DNA from: Microcystis aeruginosa W13-11
GTDB lineage: Bacteria > Cyanobacteriota > Cyanobacteriia > Cyanobacteriales > Microcystaceae
Direction: 5' to 3'
Assembly (NCBI GenBank): GCA_009995705.1
Contig: JAADBR010000041.1
Span: 1 to 34,723 of the forward strand
DNA length: 34,723 nt
The notes below the pieces were generated by a model, which was not told the DNA's origin, made no database searches, and saw nothing but the letters and a program-made list of their open reading frames with translations. Made by a program: the position numbers and the translations under genes. Shown here in pieces: positions 25,267 through 33,714 of the stretch. Position 1 is the stretch's first letter, and the number at the start of each line of letters is the position of its first letter.

Positions 25267-25991
25267 TTGGCTTCCTCTGACTGCGCTGCGGTTAACTTTT
25301 GGATAAATTCTTGATGTTCTACCGAGTTAATTCCAGCTTTTAAGATGTCTAACACCCGTGACATATTGCCGTTGAGCATGGCTGAAATATCTAACCACAA
25401 ACCCGGAAATACTAGAGAACAAATCACTCCTTCTTGGTTGGGTAACAAAGAAATATAATCGCCATTTTCTAAACTAAACCAATCAATTTTTTGGTCAAAT
25501 ACCTGCCAAACAAGGTACTCTTGAATGCCACTGCGTCGATAAGCACGTTTTTTATCACCTAAATCTATGGCGGCACTACTAGCGGCAATTTCTACCACTA
25601 ATTCCGGCGATCCTTCTAGGTATCCCTCTACACTTAGGGTTGATTTTCCCCCGCTTTCTTGACTGATTAATAACACCCCATCTGGCTGTAATTCGTTGTC
25701 GATATCCAAGCGAACTGTTGGCTCAATACCCATTTGTACTTGGGGGGTAGCAACTTTGTATGTCCATAGCCAACCAACAAGATTGCCGTGGGGTTCAGCA
25801 TGAAATTTAAACCTTAATGGGGATGCCATATACACAACTCCTTCGATAAGTTCGGCTTTTTTTAATCCTGGCATAGCTTGATAACGGCGCTCGAATTCGG
25901 GACGAATTAAGCGATCCCCATTTTCTAACGGGGGTAAATATTGAGTGGTTACAGTCTGAGAAGTTAAGGATTTAACTGGAGAAGAAGTCAT
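25263..25991 (-). CDS. Uma2 family (DUF820) restriction-endonuclease-like protein
   Basis: From ATG 25991 the protein has 242 residues (MTSSPVKSLTSQ...); a TTG at 26126 would add 45 residues of no family likeness, so the inner ATG is preferred. The Uma2 pattern is clear: FERRYQAMPGLKKAELIEGVVYMASP, LDIDNELQPDGVLLIS and SPELVVEIAASSAAIDLGDKKRAY, followed by GIQEYLVWQV. The D and E-x-A parts correspond to a PD-(D/E)xK nuclease core. Uma2 genes are extremely abundant in cyanobacteria and their role is unknown. It overlaps cobJ by four bases, which probably couples translation by chance of insertion rather than by function. Confidence 0.9.
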   Translation of the reverse strand: MTSSPVKSLTSQTVTTQYLPPLENGDRLIRPEFERRYQAMPGLKKAELIEGVVYMASPLRFKFHAEPHGNLVGWLWTYKVATPQVQMGIEPTVRLDIDNELQPDGVLLISQESGGKSTLSVEGYLEGSPELVVEIAASSAAIDLGDKKRAYRRSGIQEYLVWQVFDQKIDWFSLENGDYISLLPNQEGVICSLVFPGLWLDISAMLNGNMSRVLDILKAGINSVEHQEFIQKLTAAQSEEAK

Positions 25992-26232
25992 GGTGGCAGT
26001 CTTTGGGAACAAAACAGCATTGATTTTATTATAGATTGTTTCATTGAACTTCTTGAGGGATTTAACTTTTAACTGAAATTTCGCCAGAAGTCCTGAGCTT
26101 TTAGCGATGGGATGAATGGCGACCAACAGATAGACAATTACCCAAAACTATAGCATTTATCTTAGTGATGAGGTACAAAATTTTCCTTTTGGGAAGTCGG
26201 TAGTCGATACCAAATTAGGTTACACTTCATCT

Positions 26233-26257
26233 AGTTATGAGAAACGCTGTCATAACT
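26233..26257. repeat. small hairpin with agaaacgct core
   Basis: agttatga (26233-26240) and tcataact (26250-26257) are exact complements around a nine-base loop gaaacgctg. The loop resembles the terminal repeat of the element at 27212-27309 (agaaacgct), so it may be a relic of the same repeat family. Confidence 0.4.
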
Positions 26258-26333
26258 GATGTAGCGCACCTAAAGGAAAGGTAAACGTCCTCTTCTCGAG
26301 CCTACCCGTTCACGAGTCAATTAGGCACACTAT

Positions 26334-26362
26334 AACTGATAACTGATAATCGATAACTGATA
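26334..26362. repeat. AACTGAT heptanucleotide tandem repeat
   Basis: Four near-exact heptamers (aactgat, aactgat, aatcgat, aactgat) run up to the start codon at 26363. The same type is found before rsmG. The ribosome binding site region is thus made of repeat sequence. Confidence 0.65.
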
Positions 26363-27073
26363 ATGTTGGTTCCCCTTACCCGTCAATCGATCGAGCAAAT
26401 TGTCCCAATTATCGCCACAGGTCCCCAGTACGCTCACCATTGGGGTAAATGGTCTGATTTTCTGCGCCGTTTATTCATTTCTATCATCGCTCTCACCGCA
26501 GCTTGGTTAATCGGTAATTTATTCGGCCCCGGTGGTTTAACAATTAAACTGATTTTCGACATTATCGCTGGTTTATATTGGCTCTGGGGTCCGGTTTATT
26601 GGGCCAGTGTTCGCAATAATACCTATCGTCGTCTTCCCTACGGAGGGTTTTGGCGCGGTCGCGTTTTCGATGCTTTTGTCACCGAGGAATTAATCGGGGA
26701 AGAAGAAAGGGTCAATAAACGCGGGGAATTAGAGATTATCGAAAATCGCCAACGTTGTATTAATCTAGAAATCGGTGATCAAACTGGCTTTTCGGCGATC
26801 GTTCGCGCTCCCCTCAAACGCATCCATAAATCGATCCGTCCCGGGATGGTGGCCGAAGCTTTGTTAATGTCTCGAGATCCCGATTTAGGGGATATCAATC
26901 AGCTTTCTGATGTCCATCTTCCCCAACTCGACCAGTGGATAGGGGAATATCCTGTGCTGCGACGGGATATTTTTCAGCAAGTTAGTCGCGAATTGGGAGG
27001 GGGAAAAGAACCCCGGCCAAAACCTTCTCGTTATTCTAATAATAATGTCATCCGAAGACGCAAAACCCGTTAA
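26363..27073 (+). CDS. conserved cyanobacterial membrane protein, function unknown
   Basis: A 236-residue protein with two membrane segments near the N-terminus (about residues 33-52 LRRLFISIIALTAAWLIGNL, and 58-82 LIFDIIAGLYWLWGPVYW), followed by a soluble C-terminal half. That half includes YGGFWRGRVFDAFV, CINLEIGDQTGFSAIV and PGMVAEALLMSRDPDL, and ends in a basic tail (NNNVIRRRKTR). I know the type as a conserved cyanobacterial protein sometimes labelled a phosphate transporter permease in databases. Nothing in the sequence supports transport. The GxxAEALLMSRDP segment may be the conserved core. Confidence 0.7.
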   Translation: MLVPLTRQSIEQIVPIIATGPQYAHHWGKWSDFLRRLFISIIALTAAWLIGNLFGPGGLTIKLIFDIIAGLYWLWGPVYWASVRNNTYRRLPYGGFWRGRVFDAFVTEELIGEEERVNKRGELEIIENRQRCINLEIGDQTGFSAIVRAPLKRIHKSIRPGMVAEALLMSRDPDLGDINQLSDVHLPQLDQWIGEYPVLRRDIFQQVSRELGGGKEPRPKPSRYSNNNVIRRRKTR

Positions 27074-27211
27074 TTGGTCGGCGATCGTTGAAAAAACACC
27101 AGTTTCTCGGCTATCAATGAATAATAATTTACAGATTTTGGGTAATTTAATCCTTGGTCTTGCCGTTTTTGAACCATCAAAAATTAATTATGCAAGAGGT
27201 TCAATATAATG

Positions 27212-27309
27212 TTATAGCGGTTCTCGCATCTGTGCGGCACACTTAAACCTTTGCTGATTAAGCTGTTCAGGATCGGGAATGTACCTCTTGTGAATCAGAA
27301 ACGCTATAA
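27212..27309. mobile_element. MITE-like element with TTATAGCG ends
   Basis: ttatagcggttctc (27212-27225) and cagaaacgctataa (27296-27309) are inverted copies with 12 of 14 matches, bounding 98 bp without coding capacity. The right end lies just before the ribosome binding site of the DUF29 gene. Size and ends fit a miniature inverted-repeat element. No target duplication was confirmed. Confidence 0.5.
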
Positions 27310-27333
27310 TTGAGCTTAGAAGGAGATAAATCG

Positions 27334-27762
27334 ATGACGGCATCCTATGAGCAAGACTTTGGACTTTGGGCCGAACAAATGTCCGATTTATTAGCCTCTG
27401 GTCGGTTTTCCGAGTTAGATATTGAGAATTTAGTCGAAGAGGTGCGGGATTTGTCGAAACGGGAGCGCGATCGCTTACTCGCTAGTCTCAGATTAATTTT
27501 GCATCATTTATTAAAGTGGGACTATCAACCTCAACGGCGATCGCACAGTTGGCTGGGGACTATTCAACAAGAAAGAGCTAATATTAGGCTTTATTTGGAC
27601 GATATCCCCAGTTTAAGGCGATATTTAACCGATGAAAGCCTATTTAAACTCTATGCTGTTGCTTGTTCCGATGCCTTTAGAGAGACGGGATTAGAGTTTC
27701 CCCCCGTTTGTCCCTACGGTATTGAGGATATTTTAAATCGTTCTCTTCATCTGTCGGAATGA
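27334..27762 (+). CDS. DUF29 family protein
   Basis: From ATG 27334 the protein has 142 residues (MTASYEQDFGLWAEQ...). A strong AGAAGGAG at 27318-27325, eight bases before the ATG, settles the start against an upstream TTG. It has the DUF29 pattern: DFGLWAEQMSDLLASGRFSELD, NLVEEVRDLSKRERDRL, LILHHLLKWDYQP, HSWLGTI and PYGIEDIL. The family is small, helical and very abundant in cyanobacteria. No biochemical role is established, and a toxin-antitoxin or nucleic-acid role has been suggested only from context. It lies between repeat elements and before the NACHT gene. Confidence 0.88.
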   Translation: MTASYEQDFGLWAEQMSDLLASGRFSELDIENLVEEVRDLSKRERDRLLASLRLILHHLLKWDYQPQRRSHSWLGTIQQERANIRLYLDDIPSLRRYLTDESLFKLYAVACSDAFRETGLEFPPVCPYGIEDILNRSLHLSE

Positions 27763-27799
27763 TGGGCGAAAAATGATTAAAGTTGGTAAGCTTAGATAG

Positions 27800-27815
27800 C
27801 AGCAATTCTCATTTT
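27800..27815. repeat. solo copy of the cagcaattctcatttt repeat end
   Basis: cagcaattctcatttt matches exactly the 16-bp terminal inverted repeats at 34464-34479 and 34570-34585. Only one end is seen here, so this would be a truncated or solo element between the DUF29 and NACHT genes. Confidence 0.55.
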
Positions 27816-27931
27816 GATGCTAGAAGCAGATTTTAGCACCCCCACCAAAAATGTCATAACCCTCATAATGACTGAATAGCTGAAATTACACCCGTCCAAC
27901 ACTGATTGGCCAGGATCTTAAGTTTATCGCC

Positions 27932-30900
27932 ATGATTGACTGGTTAATTGTCTGGGGGGTTACTCAAGCTGCAGGTTCGCTGGTTCGTTCAGTAATGCAA
28001 GAGTTGGCCATAGAGGGTGCAAAAGATTACGGAAAGGAATTTTTTAAAAATAGTCTAGGTAAAGTGTTACACTTACCCGAAAAAGATATTCAAAAAGAAG
28101 CTTATGGAAAAGCAATGAAGGAGTTTTTAGAACTCTTTCAGCAACAGTTAGAAATGGCGAATCTGGAGGATGATCAAATTAAAAACTTTGAAAAACCTCT
28201 CAAGACTTTTATTAAAGATGACCAAGTTAAACCTATTTTAGGGGATGCTTTTGATATTGATTGTCAAGTTCTTGATACTTTTACGTTAGCTCAATCTTGG
28301 CAAAGACTTAATTTACCCCCGTTACCTGCTGAATTTAACTGGGAAAAACTCGGTAAATTTTATTTGAGAAAAACTCAGGAAATTATTGAAAATTCTGAAA
28401 AGCTAAGAGCCGTTTTTTTAGTTAAGTTACAGGATAGAGATAGCCAAAATATTCAAGAAATAGCAGGAGTTAAAACAGATTACAATTTAGATAACTATGG
28501 GGAAGGATTAAAAAAGGAATATGGTCATCTTAAATTAGAATGTTTAGACACAACGACTTATGAGCAAATCAAACTCTGGCGAATGTTTGTGCCGCAAAAT
28601 GTGAGACGATGCAAACAGTTTATTCCTCAACTTTATGAATTACCTAAAGAAGTGCTGCAGGAACTTGTAGATAGGGGAGAAATTACTCAAGCGGAGTTAG
28701 AACAAATACAAGCAGAACTAGAACGAAAACGGCGAGAATATGTCAATGAAAAATTAGACCCTGTTTTGAATATCGTCAATTCTTCTGAATACCGAAGAAC
28801 CGTAATTTTAGGTGATCCAGGGGCGGGAAAATCGAGTTTATTGCAGTATTTAGCTTTAAATTGGGCTGAAAAAAAACTCAGTCAGCGTGTTTTGCTTCCC
28901 CTTCCTCTTTTGATAGAATTGCGTATTTATGCCAGAGATAAGGATGAAAAAAAATGTCAGAATATTCTAGAATTTTTCCATCAAGGTAATCTGATTTGTC
29001 ATCTCAATCAACTTGCTTTAGATGATAAGCTTAACAAGGGTCAAGTTCTTGTGCTTTTTGATGGCTTAGATGAAGTTTTTAATCCCCAATTAAGAGAAGA
29101 AATTGTCACGGATATCAAGCGTTTTAGTATTGAATATCCTCAAGTGCAGATTATTGTCACTTCTCGCTGGTTAGGATATAAAGCAGAAGAATTAAATCAT
29201 GCTGGTTTTGAACATTTTATGATCCAAGATTTAGATAAAGATCAGATTGAAGATTTTATCCAACGTTGGCATGATTTAGCTTTTGAAAATCGAGATGATA
29301 AACCCCAAAAACAAGAACGTTTACAAAAGGCAATTAAGGAGTCAAAAGCGATTCGAGAATTAGCAGGAAATCCTTTATTATTAACGATGATGGCTATTCT
29401 GAATCGAACTCAAGAATTACCAAGAGACCGCTCAAAACTTTATGAAAAAGCGTCAGAAGTGTTATTACATCAATGGGATTTTGAAACCAAGGAAGGATTA
29501 ATTGATCCTGAACTGAAAAAATATCTTTACAATATTGATCTACGAGATAAAAGGGACATTCTGCGTTTAGTCGCAAGTGCCATACAAGCAGGGGAAAAAG
29601 GGTTAGCTGCTAATTTAATCTATAAGGAAGAATTAGAAAATATTTTGACTCAATATCTTCAAGGAACAGGAATTAACAAACGAGACGCTAGTGATCTGAC
29701 TGATTTAATTATCAAACAACTCCGCTATCGTAATTTTATTCTTTGTTCTTTAGGTGGCAATGCTTTCGCTTTTGTTCATCGAACTTTTTTAGAATACTTC
29801 TGTGCTTGCGAGTTTTATGAAAAATTTAAAAACCGAGGATTACCAGACGGAATTCCTCTTGAGGATTTGAAAACCAAAGTATTTGGAGAACATTATTCAG
29901 ATCCTGTTTGGAAAGAAGTTTTATGTTTATTAATGGGGATGCTAAGTGCAGAATTTCCTAAAGAAATTGCTGAAGAATTAATTAATTATCTCATTGATAT
30001 AGAGGAAAAAGATCATGAATTTTCTTATCTTTTTTTGGCAGCAGATTGTTATGGAGAATTGCGAAATCAGTCTATTTATATTGAACTAAGTCAGCGATTG
30101 TTAAATAGTCTTCAATCCTTAACTAAATTGTCTTATAGTTATGCTGATACTGATTTTAAGGAAAAACCAGTTGCTAAAATTGGAAACATCTGGCAAGATG
30201 ATCCGACAGGATGGAGTGTTCTTCAATCCATAGCAATTGAGCAACATTACTGGAGTGGCGCAAGGGAAGCTGTTAATCAATTATCTAGAATTGCTAAAAT
30301 TCATTCTGAGGCGTTAGTTTATCTACAGGAAGTTGCTAGACAAGGTGAATCAGCGGCAGGTACAGCAGGTCAAGCTTTAGCCAATTATTGGCGAGATAAT
30401 CCGCAAACTTTACCCATTATTCAACAACAAGCTAATAAGGGTAAATCAGAAGCAATTGAAGCTTTAGTAACCCATTGGCGAGATAATCCGCAAACTTTAC
30501 CCATTATTCAACAACTAGCTAATAAGGGTGAATCAGAAGCAATTGAAGCTTTAGTAACCCATTGGCGAGATAATCCGCAAACTTTACCCATTATTCAACA
30601 ACTAGCTAATAAGGGTGAAAGGGAAATTATTGAACTTTTGAGGGGATTAATTAGAATAAAAATTGACTCGGAAATAGGAGCAATTATCAAAACCATATTA
30701 GCTAGAAAGGATCTAGATTCTGACATTAAAGAAGAGTTTCGAGAACTTCTTGGGCGTAATAATTTCAGAGAGTTGAGAAATCCTGATCAAGATAGTCAGA
30801 ACAAAAGAGAGCAGGATATTCAGAACAAAAGAGGTGGCGGCGGTCATTTTTCTACTTTAAGAACTAAAATAACTGATCCTGAAATTTTAGTAAAATCTTT

Positions 30901-31177
30901 GCAGGATTTAGGAATAATAGTTAAACGTGAAGCAGATGTTCGTGGTGGTTCTAATGGTCAAAGAGTTAGAGCAGATATTGTTGCTGTGCTAGAGGGAGAT
31001 TATGATCTAGGTTGGATTCGTAATACCGACGGAAGTTTTGACTTAATTGCTGATTTATGGGGAGTTGCTCAAAAACATAGTCAAACTGAATTGATTAATA
31101 GTATCAATCAAAAATATGCTGTTAATAAAACCCTTAAAGAAGTTAAAGAGAGAGGTTTAAATCAGCGCGATCGCTAA
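27932..31177 (+). CDS. NACHT NTPase with HEAT-like repeats and C-terminal Ycf35/DUF1257 domain
   Basis: A 1081-residue STAND NTPase. Residues 1 to about 230 are a helical N-terminal region that starts with a hydrophobic helix (MIDWLIVWGVTQAAGSLV). The NACHT core has Walker A GDPGAGKS (294-301), Walker B VLVLFDGLDEV (372-382) and sensor-like IIVTSRWLG. A winged-helix and helical part follows (FVHRTFLEYFCACEFYE). Near 820-905 are three 29-residue repeats (HWRDNPQTLPIIQQLANKG type). After a charged linker and GGGG, residues 972-1081 are a full Ycf35/DUF1257 domain (HFSTLRTKITDPEIL, IVAVLEGDYDLGWIRN, LINSINQKYAVNKTL). The layout is that of bacterial NLR-like anti-phage proteins, with the C-terminus as sensor. 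A housekeeping-like domain at that place is unusual. The stop codon lies inside a dispersed repeat. Confidence 0.85.
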   Translation: MIDWLIVWGVTQAAGSLVRSVMQELAIEGAKDYGKEFFKNSLGKVLHLPEKDIQKEAYGKAMKEFLELFQQQLEMANLEDDQIKNFEKPLKTFIKDDQVKPILGDAFDIDCQVLDTFTLAQSWQRLNLPPLPAEFNWEKLGKFYLRKTQEIIENSEKLRAVFLVKLQDRDSQNIQEIAGVKTDYNLDNYGEGLKKEYGHLKLECLDTTTYEQIKLWRMFVPQNVRRCKQFIPQLYELPKEVLQELVDRGEITQAELEQIQAELERKRREYVNEKLDPVLNIVNSSEYRRTVILGDPGAGKSSLLQYLALNWAEKKLSQRVLLPLPLLIELRIYARDKDEKKCQNILEFFHQGNLICHLNQLALDDKLNKGQVLVLFDGLDEVFNPQLREEIVTDIKRFSIEYPQVQIIVTSRWLGYKAEELNHAGFEHFMIQDLDKDQIEDFIQRWHDLAFENRDDKPQKQERLQKAIKESKAIRELAGNPLLLTMMAILNRTQELPRDRSKLYEKASEVLLHQWDFETKEGLIDPELKKYLYNIDLRDKRDILRLVASAIQAGEKGLAANLIYKEELENILTQYLQGTGINKRDASDLTDLIIKQLRYRNFILCSLGGNAFAFVHRTFLEYFCACEFYEKFKNRGLPDGIPLEDLKTKVFGEHYSDPVWKEVLCLLMGMLSAEFPKEIAEELINYLIDIEEKDHEFSYLFLAADCYGELRNQSIYIELSQRLLNSLQSLTKLSYSYADTDFKEKPVAKIGNIWQDDPTGWSVLQSIAIEQHYWSGAREAVNQLSRIAKIHSEALVYLQEVARQGESAAGTAGQALANYWRDNPQTLPIIQQQANKGKSEAIEALVTHWRDNPQTLPIIQQLANKGESEAIEALVTHWRDNPQTLPIIQQLANKGEREIIELLRGLIRIKIDSEIGAIIKTILARKDLDSDIKEEFRELLGRNNFRELRNPDQDSQNKREQDIQNKRGGGGHFSTLRTKITDPEILVKSLQDLGIIVKREADVRGGSNGQRVRADIVAVLEGDYDLGWIRNTDGSFDLIADLWGVAQKHSQTELINSINQKYAVNKTLKEVKERGLNQRDR
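30389..30649 (+). repeat. three tandem 87-bp repeats inside the NACHT gene
   Basis: Units start at 30389, 30476 and 30563 (each at the Trp codon of WRDNPQTLPIIQQ). Units 1 and 2 are nearly identical throughout, and unit 3 diverges after about 60 bp. Each codes for 29 residues of a HEAT-like two-helix repeat. The near identity at DNA level indicates recent expansion, so copy number may vary between strains. Confidence 0.9.
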
Positions 31178-31374
31178 TCTGCTAATCTTGTAGGGTGAGT
31201 CATTAAATGGGTGCGTTACGCTTGCGCTAACGCACCCTACAAGCTAATGTAGGGTGCGTGTTTGCGGCTACTAATTCTGATCAAAAACCAAAATCAATAA
31301 TCCGCACCCCACGCACCAAATTTATTATTAAATTGGTGCGTTACGCTTTCGCACTTCACACCCTAAGAGTGGTA
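31166..31374. repeat. dispersed repeat, copy A (after NACHT gene)
   Basis: It begins with gcgcgatcgctaatc, which supplies the last codons and stop of the NACHT gene. It includes a 10-bp stem gggtgcgtta/taacgcaccc (31209-31218 and 31228-31237) that copies B and C lack. Then comes the shared block ctaattctgat...ccgcaccccacgcacc and a closing ggtgcgttacgc. The remaining spacer to 31470 shows no gene. Confidence 0.7.
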
Positions 31375-31470
31375 CGAAGTTGAAGGGTGATCGTTCTTGT
31401 CGGTGGGGTGGAGTGCGATCTCTGTCATCGAATAAGATATAATTGGGAAGGTAAAAATAGTTAAAGCATT

Positions 31471-31695
31471 ATGAGTTACCAAAACATTATTACCATTGAA
31501 CCTGGAAAACGAAGTGGAAAACCCTGCATTCGAGGAATGCGTATAACTGTGTACGATATTCTAGAATATTTAGCAGCAGGAATGACAGAAGCAGAAATTC
31601 TTGAGGATTTTTCAGAATTAACTTCCGAGGATATCAAGGCTTGTTTGGCTTTTGCTGCTGATCGAGAGAAAAAATTATTTATCACCTCTTTATGA
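31471..31695 (+). CDS. DUF433 antitoxin
   Basis: A 74-residue DUF433 protein: ITIEPGKRSGKPCIRGMRITVYDIL, a winged-helix-type DNA-binding start, followed by EYLAAGMTEAEILEDFSELTSEDIKACLAFAADRE. DUF433 proteins pair with DUF5615 PIN-like proteins as antitoxin and toxin. The stop overlaps the next start by four bases (ATGA), so translation is coupled. The gene is complete and of the usual length. Confidence 0.88.
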   Translation: MSYQNIITIEPGKRSGKPCIRGMRITVYDILEYLAAGMTEAEILEDFSELTSEDIKACLAFAADREKKLFITSL

Positions 31696-32024
31696 AACTG
31701 TTATTAGATGAAAATTTGTCAGATCGGATTATTGACAAAATAATTGATTTATATTCTGATTCTCAGCACGTCAAGACTTTAGGACTGATCAATACTGATG
31801 ATGCACTTATCTGGGAATTTGCCAAATTCAACGATTTTGTAATTGTCTCTAAAGATGCCGATTTTCATCAGCGCAGTCTATTATATGGTCATCCACCAAA
31901 ATTTATTTATCTTCGTATTGGTAATAGTCCCACTGCAAAAATTATCGAAATTTTAAGGGATAATTTTTTAATCATTATTAAATTTTACAATAGTGAAACA
32001 GAAAGTATGCTGATATTAAGTTGA
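31692..32024 (+). CDS. DUF5615 PIN-like toxin
   Basis: A 110-residue DUF5615 protein with the PIN-like acidic set: MKLLLDENLSDRI at the start, TDDALIWEFAKF in the middle and VSKDADFH after it, followed by PPKFIYLRIGNSPTAKIIEIL. This is the putative RNase toxin of the DUF433 module. It directly follows the antitoxin with a four-base overlap. The dispersed repeat copy B starts immediately after its stop codon. Confidence 0.88.
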   Translation: MKLLLDENLSDRIIDKIIDLYSDSQHVKTLGLINTDDALIWEFAKFNDFVIVSKDADFHQRSLLYGHPPKFIYLRIGNSPTAKIIEILRDNFLIIIKFYNSETESMLILS

Positions 32025-32156
32025 GTGCGATCGCCTAATCTTGTAGGATGCGTTAGGTGGTTACTAATTCTGATGAAAAACCAAAATTAACAATCCGCAC
32101 CCCACGCAGCAAATTTGTCATTAAACTGCTGCGTTATTCTATCGAAGGGCGTACCC
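32025..32156. repeat. dispersed repeat, copy B (after DUF5615 gene)
   Basis: It starts at the base after the TGA with gtgcgatcgcctaatcttg, then gatgcgttaggtg, ctaattctgatgaaaaacc and aatccgcaccccacgcag, closing with ctgcgttat. It shares most of its length with copy C and the core with copy A. Confidence 0.75.
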
Positions 32157-32245
32157 TAAATTCTAACTATGACATTTTGGGAGTATGACAACGACAAAAT
32201 TTGAGAGGGTGCTGTTTAGGGGGAGATTGAACTAAAATTGAGTTT

Positions 32246-32533
32246 ATGAACTTATAATTTGAGTGGGATAACCCCAAGGCGAAACTTAATTTCAAAAAGC
32301 ATGGCATCGATTTTGAAGAAGCCAAGGCTGTTTTTCAAGATCCTCTAGCCTACATTTTTGATGATGAGTGGCATTTGGTCGGTGAAAAACGAGAAATTAT
32401 CATCGGACACGATAACAAGAATCGCCTTTTAGTAGTTTGTTTTACTGAAAGAAATCAAATAATTCGCATTATCAGCGCACGTTTAACAACCAAAAAGGAA
32501 CGTCAAGACTATGAAAATTACACAGGATTCTGA
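32246..32533 (+). pseudogene. brnT: BrnT-like RNase toxin with a stop at codon 4
   Basis: From ATG 32246 the frame reads MNL, TAA (32255-32257), then a full BrnT-like sequence: FEWDNPKAKLNFKKHGIDF, EEAKAVFQDP, EIIIGHDNKNRLLVVCFTER and IIRIISARLTTKKERQDYEN, to TGA at 32531. The core residues of the BrnT RNase fold are kept, including the W-D start, KKHG and the S-A-R segment. Only the fourth codon is broken, and no ATG, GTG or TTG follows in frame before the middle of the domain. Either the toxin is inactivated by a fresh nonsense mutation or translation starts at an unusual codon. The start of the BrnA gene overlaps its last 23 bases. Confidence 0.75.
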
Positions 32534-32735
32534 AAGCAAACAAAATTTACAAGATGATCTACTTCCTGAATATAATTTTGATTATACTAAGGCTCATCCC
32601 AATCGTTTTGCTCCTCAGGTAAATGAAATAAAAATAACTGTCACCTTAGAACCAGATGTCGCTAAGGTTTTCAAAAATTCTGAAGATGTAAACAAAGCAC
32701 TTCGAGCTATCTTATCCGCTATCCCTGAAAAATAA
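32511..32735 (+). CDS. brnA: BrnA-like antitoxin
   Basis: A 74-residue protein with an acidic N-terminus, the conserved YDFDYTKAHPNRFA-like segment (here EYNFDYTKAHPNRFAPQ) and a C-terminal part (ITVTLEPDVAKVFKNSEDVNKALRAIL) with a CopG-like ribbon-helix-helix pattern. Its place right after a BrnT frame, overlapping it by 23 bases, fits BrnT/BrnA modules, in which the antitoxin also represses the operon. It looks intact although its toxin has a stop codon. Repeat copy C begins one base after its stop. Confidence 0.75.
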   Translation: MKITQDSESKQNLQDDLLPEYNFDYTKAHPNRFAPQVNEIKITVTLEPDVAKVFKNSEDVNKALRAILSAIPEK

Positions 32736-32855
32736 GTGCGATTGCCTAATCTTGTAGGATGCGTTAGGTGATTACTAATTCTGATGAAAAAACAAAATTA
32801 ACAATCGGCGCCCCACGCACCAACTTTGTCATTAAATTGGTGCGTTACTGCGATT
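32736..32855. repeat. dispersed repeat, copy C (after BrnA gene)
   Basis: It starts immediately after the TAA with gtgcgattgcctaatcttg and runs closely parallel to copy B through aggatgcgttaggtg, ctaattctgatg and ccccacgcacc to tggtgcgttactgcg. Confidence 0.75.
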
Positions 32856-33714
32856 AATTTTCTAACTGGATTGACCTAAGGAAACCCAACACACAATTAG
32901 ATGGGGTTTGCCGAAAAAGCCTTTCGTTGGGTTAGGAGTCAGTCCCGATGAAAAAATTTTCACCCCCACAGATGAAAGAGGTTTCTTTCCCTACACCCGT
33001 TCGGACCTCGGCCATCTATATATATAGGGTTTGTCGAAAAAGCCTTTCGTGGGGTCAGGAGTCGGTCTTCAGTATCCAGTATTCAGTATTCAGATGCGGG
33101 TTTTCAGTTCACTGTTCACAGCAAAATACTCCCCACTTCCCCACTTCCCCACTTCCCTATCCCTTTTAAACAGGATTTAGTATTAGCCTGTATCAGCATT
33201 TCTGATTCTATAGTTAAGTTTGGCTAATAACACCTTATTTTTAGTTCCTTGTCAAGCCCCTATTATAATTTTTAATCTCTGATCCTTAGTCCGATTTAAC
33301 ATTGATATTAAAAATCTGGTTTTTTGTAGCGAAGAAAACAGTTTTATTAACTATTATCTGCTGCTATAGAGGGAAATCGAGGGAGGCTGATGATCCTTGA
33401 AAGCCTTGTCAATACTAGCGTTATTACCTCTCGAAATTTCACTAATTCCCCAAGTTTTCCTAACCTTGACCCCCTCTAGGAGACAAAAAATTAAAAACTT
33501 CCCACTTTAACTTAGTTCTTAGCGCAAGTCAACCCTTTATTTAAATTTTTGATTCTCTTGCCCGATAACGATATAAATTCTCGTAATGACCAACCAATTT
33601 TCCGTGATAGGGTTGAACAGAACGCAACCAAGTTAGCTCTGCAAGCAAAAAGGAACGTTAGCAAATTCCTTCAGCTTTGCATTGGGAACTTGCTAACGCA
33701 CAATAAGAAAGTCT
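32856..33714. other. 859-bp intergenic spacer with direct repeats, no gene seen
   Basis: Two diverged direct repeats of about 40 bp (32907-32945 and 33028-33066, each holding gaaaaagcctttcg and ggagtc) suggest an IS-end or other intergenic repeat. Short repeats of cagtattcagt and of cttccccacttcccc follow around 33070-33160. A 73-residue open frame at 32948-33169 runs across this low-complexity DNA and is not credible as a gene. From 33180 to 33640 the DNA is AT-rich with nothing recognisable; the rlpA promoter should be near its end. Confidence 0.7.
33656..33698 (+). promoter_or_regulatory. hairpin in the rlpA leader
   Basis: cgttagcaaattcc (33656-33669) and ggaacttgctaacg (33685-33698) pair at 13 of 14 positions around a 15-base loop. 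The stem ends 16 bases before the rlpA ATG. It could affect mRNA stability or initiation, or be a regulator site. No trans factor is suggested by the sequence. Confidence 0.45.

Noticed and set aside
25992..26126. 45-residue extension of the Uma2 protein from a TTG start.
   Set aside because: It has no likeness to Uma2, and the ATG at 25991 gives the normal length.
32948..33169. 73-residue ORF MKKFSPPQMKEVSFPTP...
   Set aside because: It runs across direct repeats, tatatatata and cttccccacttcccc low-complexity DNA and has no protein-family likeness.
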